From NCBI GenBank assembly GCA_047967505.1, contig CM106538.1: a stretch of 64,000 nucleotides of DNA, one strand, 5' to 3'. The stretch comes from Dipteris shenzhenensis (lineage: Eukaryota > Polypodiophyta > Polypodiopsida > Gleicheniales). The notes under the pieces are model-generated. The model ran no database searches, was not told where the DNA came from, and was given only the letters and a program-made list of their open reading frames with translations. Position numbers and translations under genes: made by a program. Shown here piece after piece: positions 21,025-32,039 of the stretch. Each line of letters opens with the position of its first letter. The first letter of the stretch is position 1.

Positions 21025-21439
21025 GGTATTCACCCTAACAGAGGGTATGGATGTGGTGTTATATAAAAAGAATGAAGTGGTGGCTTTTGGACGAATTCAT
21101 AGTCTTGATCCTATGAATGTGTGTCATTTCCAACGTTGTGGTGAGAGAAGATGTGTAGTAATAATCACCAACGTTGTAAATCCTGAAGTACATTTGAAAT
21201 ATCCACATGGAGACTTTGAAACATTGGGAGATAGCTTACAATGTGACATATTTGATATGCAAGCACACAGAACACTCTGGGACCAAGACGAAATTGTTCC
21301 AAAGACATACTTTCAAGATATCAAGAAAACTTATTTTGAGGGGGAAAAAGTAGAGATGTTATCTTGCTCTGGAGAAGTTTTAGCAATTGGCAACTTTAAG
21401 GGCTATGCTCAGAGTTTTCTGTATAGTGGAGATAATTAA
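21025..21439 (+). pseudogene. TNP1/DUF8039-like domain exon
   Basis: The frame opens after a splice-acceptor-like ataaaacag (ending 21025) and stops at 21439. It matches the pattern of the small domain of En/Spm TNP1-type and DUF8039 proteins: GMDVVLYKKNEVVAFGRI, SLDP, a VVIITNVVNPE segment and PHGDFETLGDS. A second, truncated copy of the same fold begins near 21345 (GEKVEMLSCSGEVLAIG). In CACTA elements this domain occurs in accessory DNA-binding proteins. It lies directly upstream of, and in the same direction as, the DUF7869 module and may be its N-terminal part. The stop at 21439 is followed by another open frame, so a frameshift or an intron is likely. Confidence 0.5.
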
Positions 21440-22517
21440 GTTGACTAGTGCAAGTGTCATTCAAAATGCAATGGATAGTACTTCACATTTAGACGTCCAT
21501 AATACTACGTCTCGACTACAAGTTCATAATACTTGTAAATGGGGGTTAGCTTTCTTGAAATCAAGTTTGCCCAAGACAGTTTCCTTCAATGTCATGAGAA
21601 GACACAGAGAAGACACAACAGAATATTATCAGAAGAAAAAGACTATAACACAAATGGGATCCAAATTGATAAGAAGCTATAGTAGTAATCAAGAGTATCA
21701 TAGTGGCATGCTCATAGGTATTGAGGACATTATAGTAACAGATGTTGATGTAGAAAAGGTTTCTTGTGTTGCAAGTGACTCAAATATACTCACTGGTATA
21801 GAAGACTTGTCTTGTTTTGCAAGTGACTTGAACAGGCTTACTGGTATAGAAGACTTGTCATGTGTTGCAAGTGACTCGAACAGGCTCACTGGTATAGAAG
21901 ACTTGTCCTGTGTTGCAAGTGACTCGAACAGGCTCACTGGTATAGAAGACTTGTCTTGTGTTGCAAGTGACTCAAACATGCTTACTGATATAGAAGACTT
22001 GTCTTGTGTTAAGAATAATAAGATGGGACCACAAAGAAAAATACATGCAAAGATCGATGGGATAAGTGATGCAATAATAGGAATTGATGATATTAGTAAC
22101 AATGATCATGATGTTACCACTCGAACACAAGGCAAAAGGGGTAGAGAATCTGAGACTTGTCATGTTGTTCGTAATATTGTTGCTAGCATGCCAGAGAACA
22201 TAGATGGGAGAATCTTGAGTTACGAAGGAGAAACAGTTCAACCACAAAATTCAAGAGGCATTGGCAACAAATTGACATCAATGAACATGTCTACTAGATT
22301 GCCATTTCCAAGATATTATAAGGTATCAAATAATTCTCAAGCCCACACAGCATTTGATTATAAAGATGAAGATTCAAGGAAAATGGATTCGAGGTTTGAT
22401 GGTCTTACAACTAGAAAACGCAAGACACTATTTACAAAAAGAAAGTGTGTGAGTGTGAAGAGGCGAAGAATCATGGCATCAAATTCCAGAACCAAAGAGA
22501 CATGTAATGCTATCTGA
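21387..22517 (+). pseudogene. Repeat-containing linker of the transposon protein
   Basis: An open frame of up to 376 codons lies between the TNP1-like exon and the DUF7869 module. It holds about four and a half copies of a 16-residue repeat (GIEDLSCVASDSNRLT) at about 21785-22010, encoded by a 48-bp DNA repeat, then a basic stretch near the end (KRKCVSVKRRRIM, possible nuclear signal). It ends at a stop just where the next domain opens in another frame, which suggests a frameshift near 22510. No enzymatic motif is visible, and the segment looks like a disordered linker. Confidence 0.45.
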
Positions 22518-24843
22518 GGAGAATATGGAAAGGATGCTTATGCGAGTTTGTTGCAAGAGACTTTGCATTAGAAAAGTTGGGAAAGATGATTGTGCAGCCA
22601 TACGCCTTGGTATTTGGAGTAAGACAGTGCCTAATAGACATAACTATCTTCTTCAAGAGTTTTCATGCTTTCTTCATCAAAGCACTAATCAAGATTTGAG
22701 CACAAGACACTGTAAACCTAGATTAAAACCCATGGTTAATGGGAGACCCATTTGCAATCGAGGATATCAATGGTTAACTGGACTATCACATGGCATATAC
22801 TGGACCATCGGGGCAGAGGTGAAAGAAAAAGTGGTTCATACAATTCATGGAAATACCTACAAGCTTAAATGCCATGGAAGCACTATAAATGCAACCACAA
22901 CATTAAAGCAAGTTCTCGAAGACCATGCATTACCGCAGCCTCATCTTCAACAAATAATGCTAGATGGACGTGTCGAATGCCAACAACATCTTCCTTTGGG
23001 AATAACAAAGAAGGTCATCCTAGAAACTATCAATAAAACTTTATGAAACAAAACAGAGATGAGAGCATGATTTCACGATCAACCTTGTACAAAATTTGGC
23101 GTAGAGATTTTTGCCATGTCAAGACACCATCAAAGCAAAGGATGTCAAAATGTAAGACATGTGATGAATTAAAAAACGCCATTGAACATAGTAAATGTGA
23201 GCAGCAGCGAGGAAGATATATTAAATGGCAATCAATGTCATGTGCAGGATGCTCGAAAGTTGTATGCTTCTTGGAGAGAGGAAGCTATTTCACATGTTGA
23301 TAAGTCCATGTGCATCACCATTGATTGCATGGACCAGAATACAACCACTTTGCCATGATATAGACATATCCCACCGGCATTAGAGGAGGGCAAACGTGGA
23401 CTAAAAGCACACTTGTGTGGAGTATTAGTACATGGATACCGAATCTTTTGTGATGTATGGATTGATAGTTTGCATGACCATGATAGTAACCAGGTTGTTA
23501 CATCAATCATGAAAGCAATAAGAAAGGTCAGAGATGCTCACAAATGTTTACCTAACACATTGCGAATACAAGCTGATAATTGTTGGAGAGAGAACAAGAA
23601 TAAATATATATTTGCTTTATGCTCTATGCTGGTTGGTTTGAAAATATTTGAAGAAGTGGAAGTTGGCTTTCTTCTTGTCGGCCATATACATGAAGACATA
23701 GATCAAATCTTCAGTGTTATCTCTGGTGAGTTGAAGGCAATGGATGTTTTGACAATGGAGGATATGCTATTTCGAATTGGGAAAAAATTTGGAGGTTCTC
23801 ACAAGGAAGAATCAGAAGTGGCTATCTTAGAGAGGATGGTAGATTGGAGAGCATTCATAGAGCCACATTTACAAACAGGAGATGATGCCCTAATAGGACA
23901 CACAAATCCACACTACTTTCGGTTTCACATGCATAACAATATTCCAGTGATGCAATGGAAGCACTACTCAATATATGGAGATCATTTATGGAGTGAGTCA
24001 TATGCTTTATTACAACGAATAATTCCATTAGAGGAAACTAGATTTGTTCTTGCAAAAAACAAATCACTTGACATAGATGAAATGAAAGGCTTGAAAGCCT
24101 TCATTAAACATCTTCAAAGTATGATGCAAAAATATCCTAAGCAATCAACTAAGAATTTGGAGACAATTAAATCAACTGAAGCACTTATCCAATCTGTAGA
24201 AAGACAAGAAAACTTAATGAGCATTGAATACTGTGAATCCTTTTGGCAAGCTAGGTCACCAAGTTTTCCTTTGGATATAAATATGTTAGTAGATATGGAG
24301 GAAGCAGAGGAATGCCTTTTACCTCAAAAATATTGTGGCAGGAAGGGAGACAAACACTTACCAGAGTTTATACCATCTAATGAGATTGAAGAGGGTCTAT
24401 TTGTTGCAGTTTGGGCATCTGATCTAGGTTTAGAGTTGGATGACCAAGGTGGCCCAATTTGGGTTGAAAAGGTTGCTAAGATAGAAAGGGATGACAAGGG
24501 AACTCCTATAACATTTACAGCTTTATGGTATGAACCAAAGCCATTGAAAAATCTCCCGAGAAGATATACAATAAAACAACTCTATGAGGGATGCTTGCAA
24601 AAGAAATGTGAATGGGTTCCAAATAATGAGGGATTAATAGAGGTGGAAGTCAGTAGCATTATTCATTGCTGGAAATCAAGGACACGAAGGTTTAAAAAGA
24701 AGCATGGATACAATGTTGAAAAATGTATCACAATCCCTAATCCAAGTCGTGTCCATATTAAACATCATTTGGCAAGACTTGACCCATCAAGTGCAAATAC
24801 ATTACATGAATCTGATGACTCTGAACAAGATTCAGATGCATAA
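22507..24843 (+). pseudogene. DUF7869-like protein, putative transposase of 14-kb element
   Basis: Three frames carry one protein. Residues encoded at 22507-23040 form an N-terminal Cys/His region with VNGRPICNRGYQWL. Positions 23043-23230 continue with SRSTLYKIWRRDF and KCKTCDEL. From about 23230 to 24843 the frame changes again and holds the DUF7869-type core: CITIDCMDQ, CGVLVHGY, LRIQADNCWRENKNKY, FLLVGHIHEDIDQIF. The spaced acidic residues (IDC, ADN, EDID) resemble an RNase-H-like catalytic triad, so a DDE/D transposase role is an inference. Lesions are frameshifts near 23040 and 23230 and an in-frame TGA at 23356-23358, probably CGA to TGA. The C-terminus is acidic (DDSEQDSDA). DUF7869 proteins are multicopy and uncharacterised. 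The name is given from motif recall and should be checked with a profile search. Confidence 0.6.
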
Positions 24844-24872
24844 GATAATGTTCTGTATGCTTTTTTCCATAC

Positions 24873-25025
24873 AAATGGTGTATCTATACACCACCAATAA
24901 GATAATTTATTGTATGGTTTGTTTTTCAAAAAAGGGTGTATCTATACACCACTTATATATTGAATTCAACAAACTCTTTGTTTTCAAAAAAATGGTGTAT
25001 CTATACACCACTTACATGTTGAATT
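24873..25025. repeat. Right subterminal repeats of 14-kb transposon
   Basis: Three units of about 59 bp each carry ggtgtatctatacaccact followed by a gaattcaacaaactctt-type tail, at about 24877, 24935 and 24994. Read on the minus strand they give aagtggtgtatagatacacc, matching the left subterminal units. Confidence 0.85.
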
Positions 25026-25332
25026 CAACAAACTCTTTTCATATGGTGTCATATTTTCACTTCATAGTGTTAAAATTGAACTAGAGTTAGGAGACTACTA
25101 TTATTATTATTATAGTTATTGGATGGGGGCACCATGCACAAGTTTGGGAATTATAGCTTCACTGAGCCTTTTTTTTTTAAATTAGAGGTCACCACTTGAC
25201 TTTTTAGCTTAGTAAGGCCATATTTGTATATAAGTGACACATTTAGTGCTCTAAAAAACCCAAATTTTGAGCTCACTAAGTGAAGTTGAGTGGAGAAGAT
25301 ATGCTCCAAAAAAAAGTCCAAACCAAGAGAGA

Positions 25333-25359
25333 AAGTCCAAAAATTTTGAATAGTGTGTT
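25333..25359 (-). repeat. Right terminal inverted repeat of 14-kb transposon
   Basis: The exact reverse complement of 11155-11181. It is followed by GAGG, the same four bases that precede the left repeat. Confidence 0.9.
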
Positions 25360-25363
25360 GAGG

Positions 25364-26150
25364 AATTTTCATATATTTATTGCACGCAGGTGACGTCTCC
25401 TTATTACTATTAGTGAATCCCCCGTGCCTCAAAGATGTAAATCAATAAAAAATGATTGATTAGATGAGATGTTAACATGTTGCACTATGACCCATATGAC
25501 CCTTAGAGTAATATGTTCCTCAAAGATAAATATCAGTAAGAAACATCATTAGGTGGCGTTCGTTTTGCATGAGTTGATTCTTGTAGCTACAATGTAATTC
25601 CTAAAATGAGCATGAGGTCATTGTTTGCTTGGGTGTAGCCATTTTTTGTGAGGTTCAGGGACTTTTCTATATATAGGTATCTTGCATGACCCATAGCTTA
25701 TGCATTGCTCAACGTAATTCCGCAAACTTTGTCTTCAAGTTGTAGTATACATTTCAAATCGTAAATGAGACCAAAAATTTATGGAATAAGGATCTGGAAA
25801 GAGAACGTTAAAGCATTACAAGTGATATGTTACATGTGAAGCATGCATCCAAAAGACTATAGGATATACCAATTTATTCAAAAATATCAAAATTCTATTC
25901 CGTACATACATGCAACCAAGTAATCATTCAAAAGTACACTATGTGAGCTTCTCATCAACCCAAGGACGGCGGGCCTCTAATGTTGTGCTAAAATAACGCA
26001 CACCCATTTAAGCGCACGCTCCATAACTTTTTTTTGATTTGTTGAAAACCAAAATGGATTGAAAATTTGGAATCCAAACTAGTGGGACTACTGCATGGTG
26101 GTCTTAAAACATTGATAGTTGTTGGTATAAGTATCTAGATTCACCCTAAA
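25364..26150. other. Intergenic, host repeat resumes
   Basis: The block at 25433-25492 resembles 10861-10920 (both contain attgattagatgagatgtt), showing that the transposon interrupted a repeated sequence. No gene is recognised in the remainder. Confidence 0.5.
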
Positions 26151-26156
26151 ATGGAA

Positions 26157-26695
26157 GAAGTTGAAAATGTGTAAAGCTTGACAAGAACAACTTCCAAGCA
26201 TGGAAGTTTAGAATGACGAATTTCCTTAAGGGAAAAGGCTATTGGGAGTTCATTACTGGAGTTGAACAAGAACCAGTTATTCCTAATGTTCCTAATCAAC
26301 AGGAGTTGCACGCATTTAAAGGCTGGCATGAGAGAGCCAGAAAAGTTATGTAATGGCTATCTATCAGTATTTCAGATTCTATGATTGTGCATATTCAGGA
26401 TGCAAGCACGTCGAAGGAGGCATGGGATACTTTGACAAAAATGTATAGCACAAATATGCAAGCCAGGAAAATGCACCTCAAGCAGGAGTTGCATAATGTG
26501 CAGAGAGAAAATATGAGCATCAATGACTACCATATGAAGGTGAAGAAGATTGCAGATGCACTTGCTTCTATTGGGTCACCAATGGAAGATGATGATTTAG
26601 TTTCTATGACCTTGAATGGTCTAGGAAAGGATTATGCACAATTCCGTACATCCATTGCCATCCGTGAAAATTTCTTAATAACCTGTTATTGGACG
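26157..26695 (+). pseudogene. Copia gag fragment (UBN2-type), plus strand
   Basis: A truncated gag is closely related to that of the young Copia element at 33769-39243. Shared stretches include LDKNNFQAWKFRMTNFL, SISDSMIVHIQD, KQELHNVQRENM and LNGLGKDYAQFRTSI. It has a stop in the leading part (TAA near 26351) and ends abruptly at about 26695 before the zinc knuckle. No LTR was recognised on either side. The piece is a dead relic of the same or a sister family, in the opposite orientation to the young copy. Confidence 0.8.
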
Positions 26696-28318
26696 TAAAT
26701 GTACATTGTAATCTCTTACCCTTGTCCTTTATAAGATGAGAAATCCACCTAGATACCCTTTATGAAGTGCACGTACAAGAATTTTGCAAAGTACATCGCC
26801 ACTTCATTATGGTGTGGCACCTTCCCATATATCTAGATATATATCTGCCTAGCATTTTGTTGAATCCGTTAATTTTGGCATTGGCGGGTTGCCAACTCAG
26901 CCATCACGCCACACATGGCCCCCATCTGGTGTCCAAACCAGGACCTACCGGATAACCGAGCTACTCAAATGCCTTCTCCTCATATGGGGGGCTTACAAGT
27001 AAAGTTAGCTGGTTCTCGCGTAGTTACACGAGAGTGGAGCATTGATATCTAACATTAAGCCCATGCTTGCGAGCAAATCTTACTGTGTGTGCAGAAAGAT
27101 TTATCACTTGACAATAGCAAAGAGCTACATTTGCCACACAATAATGAGCAGGCAGGCATCTGACAATAATTCCCACCCTATACATTCTTTTTTTTTTTTA
27201 ACTACATGAAATGCTTTCCATAACCCCTTCAGAAGAATGGCATCTAATAGAGCTTTAATGCACTTTTGCAGTCTTTTAAATTGTGTTTCTGGACACCATA
27301 TGTACACCACTAAGGTTCATGACATGATGGTAGATCACAAAAATAAGTGTACTATGGGAGATTTTGTGTGGCTTTTGATATTCACAACAAAGCAATTATC
27401 AATATTATTATTGTAACTTTTATTATCAATACTATTATTGTAAATTTTAAAGCTATTAAGGTGTTTATGAATGTGGCATAAGAGGGTTGCCACTCTATTA
27501 ATCTTGGAAGCTATACTTTTTGAATGTCGATGTAGTTTAGAGCTAAGTTCGATGGTTGAAAGTAGAAGGCTAAGCTAGCCATTTGACAAATATGAAGGTT
27601 TAGTTAAACTTTTTATAACAATAGTTACAACCACCATGCATGTAGGTTGTAGTCCAACTATTTACAAAAATCAAGCTAGCTACAACCACCATGTATGTCT
27701 CGACCTATTCCACGACATGGGACCAGGAACCACTTCCTAGGCCAGGCCCCTCAGCCAAGACTTGGAGAGAGGAGGACTTTTGCCTCTTCTCAATCCACTT
27801 TTGGTGAAAATGAGCCTAGCGGATGGCATATATCTTGCGCTGGTAGTATTTACGTGGTAATTTATGTATTGCCACTAGTAATAGTAGTGCTAATGGTAGC
27901 AGTATGTCAATTACCATGGGTAGTAATAGGATCCCTCGTAGGAATATTGCCACTACCATCGGTTATAATATTATTGCCAGTAGTGTGCATACTACCGCCA
28001 GTTGTATTGTGTCAAACTACTGGAAATAGTATTAGTACTACTGCTAGTAGGAGACTACCGCTGGTAGTATTGATACTACTGCCAATATATATTCGGCTTT
28101 CAAGTTAGGGCCACTTGATAGCGCAAAGGCATGATTGTTCCCATGATTCATGAAATGTGTCGTCATGACACGTAATCAAAGAAAATTCATATGATTATGT
28201 GAATATGCAATCCCAGGGTTGGATGACTCGAGTAAGTTGTCTTCTATTCTTTGATTGTTTTATAAGCTAGCCAGTCTCTATTTTGGAGGTTCTATTCTAG
28301 CAGCTCACTGATCGTTGC
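26696..28318. other. Intergenic with a short CTACCACT-type minisatellite
   Basis: No gene is recognised. At about 27840-28090 short repeats of actaccgctggtagtattg and variants alternate in both orientations, and the open frame across them is unsupported. An inverted or direct pair of ctacaaccaccatg-type motifs lies near 27625-27695. Confidence 0.5.
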
Positions 28319-28319
28319 C

Positions 28320-28771
28320 ATGGAATCAATGGAAAGATACAGTTTGTCATGGCTTGCAAGAGAAGCAAACAGAGGCTACAAGATAGGAAATTTGAAAAGC
28401 TTGGTCAAGACACAAGGAATAAATTATGGGTTGAGTAAAGTAATGGCACAGTATCAAAATGACAATGGAGGACACTTTTGCAATGTTTGCAGAGGGAGAA
28501 ATAATGAGAAGAAAGAAGATTTCTTACATAGCAATACTATGAAGTGATTACATGTGCACATCATTGGAGCAAAGAACATGATCTTAGATCAACAAGCTAC
28601 AAGAGGGTGACAGTAGCTATGTTGGTATCCCCTGAAACACAAAAGAAATGGCTTGGCCGTATAATGTGGAAGATGTTGTCAATCAAAAGGACCAACATGG
28701 CTCCAACTCTTGAAGACAGAGCGGAAGTAATTCACAATCATCTTGATTTGAAATCAAAAGGACATCTATAA
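28320..28771 (+). CDS. Two adjacent short ORFs, unrecognised
   Basis: Two frames, 28320-28547 and 28544-28771 (75 codons each), overlap by four bases (ATGA) and might be one gene split by a frameshift. The first contains a CNVCRG Cys pair, the second CAHHW; together these could be a small zinc site. I cannot assign a family, and no splice or promoter evidence stands out. It could equally be transposon debris. Confidence 0.2.
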
Positions 28772-30862
28772 AAAGCAGAGGGATGTAAGCAATTAGACGA
28801 GCACATCATACACATGCTAGATACAATGCAGATCAGTGTTTGCCTACACCATCCCAATGGTTGTCTGTGATTGAGATTTAGAATAGTTTAATTATCTAAT
28901 TTTCAAATCTGGCTAGCTTGGACTTAATGTGATTGTCCTAAAATAGCTTGGTGTTTGGAACATCATGTGATTGTCCTAAACCAGCTCGGCGGTTGTCTGT
29001 GATTGAGTTTTGTAATGTTTAATTTCTAGATGGACTTAACGTAGTTGTCCTAAACCAACCGAGTGGTTGGAACATCAAGAAACCATGGCTGGTTCAGGTC
29101 AAACACTAGCTATGTGATTGTCCTATACCGGTGTGGTTGAGCAGAAAAACACAGCAACATATTTCACAACAGAACAACAATATATTGTTATTGTCTAATT
29201 GATGACCAGATCGATGGTTAAAATTGATGTGATTCCTCGGGGGGTCACTAAATATTAAATGCGACTATCACGTGAGTTCAACATAAGGACATATTTAATT
29301 CTAAATTTTCACACGTTTTCACATACAGAAGGGTGCTATTGCTAATGAGGGTAGATGTTGTGAGTATATGGCCATGTTAGTTCTGTAGTTGAACGTGTGG
29401 TTAGTGTTGTTAAGTATAGGATTAATCATGTTCATAATAGTCTTTTGACTTCATTTGATTCATTTTTTGTTTTCATTTGTTCTCACATTGAGAAAGAGTA
29501 CGTCATATTATAGATAAAGAGAAATGAGATACCGATCCTTGGGATCGGAATTGTATGTGGGAGGTTGCATGCAATCCCAATCTTGGGGGTAGAGAGAGAG
29601 GGATCGAATTAGAAAATCTATTCTAGATGTCATTGAATATGTCGAAAATAAGTCTTGCACCACCAGGCTTGCATTAAAGGTAACATTGTAGCGCATATCT
29701 TTCAAGATCTATCTGAGTATACTGTGTGTGTCATGAAGAGTATGTGAGGAGCTCCCGTATGTCACAATTTTAAGATTAGGCAAGGAACGACTGTGTGAGA
29801 AACGATTTGGGGAGGAATGGTTGCTCCTTCATGATTATTGGAACCCATTTCAAAAGGCTTTCATCTTCCACAAGACAATAGTCAAAAAAATTCTTGCTGA
29901 TGTTGTCGTTTTCCATCACTAAAGACAGTGACTAAAGTGAGTCCGCAAGGGATAGCTATGAGTAGTAGAGTAAAGAAAGATGAAAGAGGTGGCTGAAAAG
30001 AAGTAAGCAGAGAGAGAACTATTAGCCAAGGGAGAGCGCATTGCATGGTGGCTTTCATTCAATTTAATTACCACTTAATTACCAATCACTGACATGTCTA
30101 CTCCTTCATGATGAGTTGGATGGCATCATCAGGCTTGCCATGGGATCTAAGAGTTCATTGAATGCATCTATGACGTGGGAAATCTTGTGCATTCATATGC
30201 TCATTCATGATTATTTGGACATCCCGACATGGTGGCTCCATGGTTATTTGGATGTCCTACTATAGTTGATCACCAGTCACACCGTGGTGGCTTGTGATTG
30301 CATGCCGAGCTTGCATGCCTTTGCTAGACTTACATGCGATTATTTTTGTTGCAAAAACTTTTTAGTGCAGTTGATTACCAGTCACTGTGTTGGCTCATAT
30401 TTTGATTAATTTAAGGTAGCTTAGATGGATCATGATTTTTTGGATGGCACAATGAGGCCTCTAGTCACCACAATGCCTTGAATTTTGATTAATTTAAGGC
30501 ATATTTAACTATGACCCCAAACATGATTTCGCTACTTTGCTCTCATCTGCCCCTACTTTGCTCTTTTTGCTACGGTCTCTATGCCCCAAACCTTTCCTCG
30601 CCATCCTCTTTTCCTAGTAACCTCTCCTTCCTATAGATCATGGCCTACTACCCAAGACCTTCCAATAGATATTTTCTTATCTAAAGTGCCTTCCGAACTA
30701 GCAAAGGCAAGAACTTGATCCCATGACAAGAGACTACAAGAAGAACATGTTACATACCTAGCTGTTTGATATGAACATCATGGAGAGGGTGAATATTCTA
30801 CCCTTTTTCTTGGTTTCATGAATCATTTCAATTGGCCATAAGTTGGCTTATGATATAAGTTT
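28772..30862. other. Intergenic, short dispersed repeats
   Basis: Between 28860 and 29150 a motif of the form gtgattgtcctaaaccagc and ggttgtctgtgattgag recurs three to four times. Nothing else is recognised up to 30862. Confidence 0.4.
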
Positions 30863-31465
30863 TTGTGTAGGACACATCACAGAATCAAAGGTGTATTCAG
30901 AGAGAAGTCAACAAAGATGAGGAAACCGAGGAGCACAAGGAGGAGTTATTGTGCACCTATAAGGAGGAAAAAATTTAGGAGGTTTGCAACACTTCAGGAG
31001 ACTATCCACAAGATATGTAGTAGGTTTGCTTTAGAGAGGTCGCTAATATGTGGGATATTGACTGAGGCCAGATTTGTTGCCGCCATGTTTGCTCAACTTA
31101 GACCGGATTGGCCTACGAGCAATGTGGTATGGTTTCCTTTGGACTTACGTGGGTGGATCACTGGTTTAGGGATTGATCTCTCTTGGTTGGCTCGAACTAT
31201 CAGTACAGCTAATGTGCTTCCTCATATTCCTAGTTTTTTTAAAGGTCAATGTTGGCAAAGCTATGTGCCCTTTGATAGGCTGGAGATTTGGTCGCTTAGA
31301 TTATCTCGGGTGTGGACTACTACATTGTCGCTTAAGCTCAATTTCCTTCTCGTGTTGTTGGGGGGGTCGGATTTTGAGTCCTACATTTATGCACAGTCTT
31401 TGACCTCTCCATTGGCTCTCAAAAAAATCAAATGCAGCAAGATGGGCTGGCCTCTATGTATATGA
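30863..31465 (+). CDS. Open frame of 200 codons, unrecognised
   Basis: The frame is uninterrupted from 30863 to 31465. The N-terminal 60 residues are very basic (RRKKFRRF), followed by a mixed region with several Trp residues (WFPLDLRGWITGLGIDLSWLA). No family is recognised and codon bias does not stand out. The surrounding DNA is repetitive, so the frame may be a transposon relic. It is listed because of its length. Confidence 0.2.
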   Translation: MCRTHHRIKGVFREKSTKMRKPRSTRRSYCAPIRRKKFRRFATLQETIHKICSRFALERSLICGILTEARFVAAMFAQLRPDWPTSNVVWFPLDLRGWITGLGIDLSWLARTISTANVLPHIPSFFKGQCWQSYVPFDRLEIWSLRLSRVWTTTLSLKLNFLLVLLGGSDFESYIYAQSLTSPLALKKIKCSKMGWPLCI

Positions 31466-31539
31466 TAATGTATGGTGGTCTATCAACAACAATCGGCAAT
31501 ACTGATTTCTACAAAAATCCAATTTGCGACTTTTGCTCA

Positions 31540-31975
31540 ATGAGTCTCATAACCACTCCACAATGGTTAAGTGGTTATCTTCATTGGATGTAATCTTTTA
31601 GGCTCTAAGGCTCTTAGCAATTGGAGAGCTTTTATAAATGTAATCTCTTTTGTTCAATTTTTGCTCCATGAGACTCTCAGCAATTGAAAGTTGTTGATTT
31701 TTACAAACTTTCTTTGGATGTAGATGTAATCTATTTTGTTCAATTTTTCCTCCGTTCAATTTTTGCTCCATGAGACTCTCAACAATTGCTGAGTTGTTAA
31801 TTTTTATAAACTATATTTGCATGTAGATGTAATCTCTTTTGCTCAAATTTTTCTCCACTAAGCAATTCCTGAGTTGTTATAAGTTGTCTTAGGATGTAAT
31901 CTCTTTGTTTAACGTCTGCTCTCAGTAATTGTTGAGTTGTTACACTCGTTGCGTGTAATCTCTTTTAAGTTTCAA
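31540..31975. repeat. Diverged tandem repeat with tgtaatctcttttgttcaat
   Basis: Five or more units carry gatgtaatctcttttgttca, tttttgctccatgagactct and cagcaattg, in variable order and length. No coding sequence is seen. Confidence 0.7.
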
Positions 31976-32039
31976 CTTTAATATAAAATAATACTAATAT
32001 TGTAGTAATTGCTGGTAGTTGGTTGCAATCATTGCACAA

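Larger units (their letters stand above)
11155..25359. mobile_element. 14.2-kb DNA transposon with DUF7869-type module
   Basis: The ends are perfect 27-bp inverted repeats starting AACACACTATTC (11155-11181 and 25333-25359). They are flanked by GAGG directly outside both ends (11151-11154, 25360-25363), consistent with a 4-bp target duplication. Subterminal regions on both sides carry inverted copies of AAGTGGTGTA-type repeats (11480-11640; 24873-25025). Two gene modules diverge from a 5.7-kb repetitive centre: an unknown 1150-residue protein leftwards, and a TNP1-like plus DUF7869-like module rightwards. Flanking DNA on both sides belongs to the same host repeat. CACTA appears within the inverted repeat, and the TNP1-like domain also hints at a relation to CACTA elements, but the 4-bp duplication and the DUF7869 protein would be atypical. 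Both modules have inactivating lesions. Confidence 0.75.

Noticed and set aside
11155-25359. Classic CACTA element with a 3-bp target duplication beginning at the internal CACTA
   Set aside because: Starting the repeat at CACTA leaves ACA on one side and TGT on the other, which is not a direct duplication. The inverted identity continues four bases further out and GAGG then matches on both sides.
28320-31465. Host genes in the 28-31.5 kb region
   Set aside because: The open frames have no recognisable domain, and nearby DNA is repetitive. They are kept as low-confidence entries and not promoted to genes.
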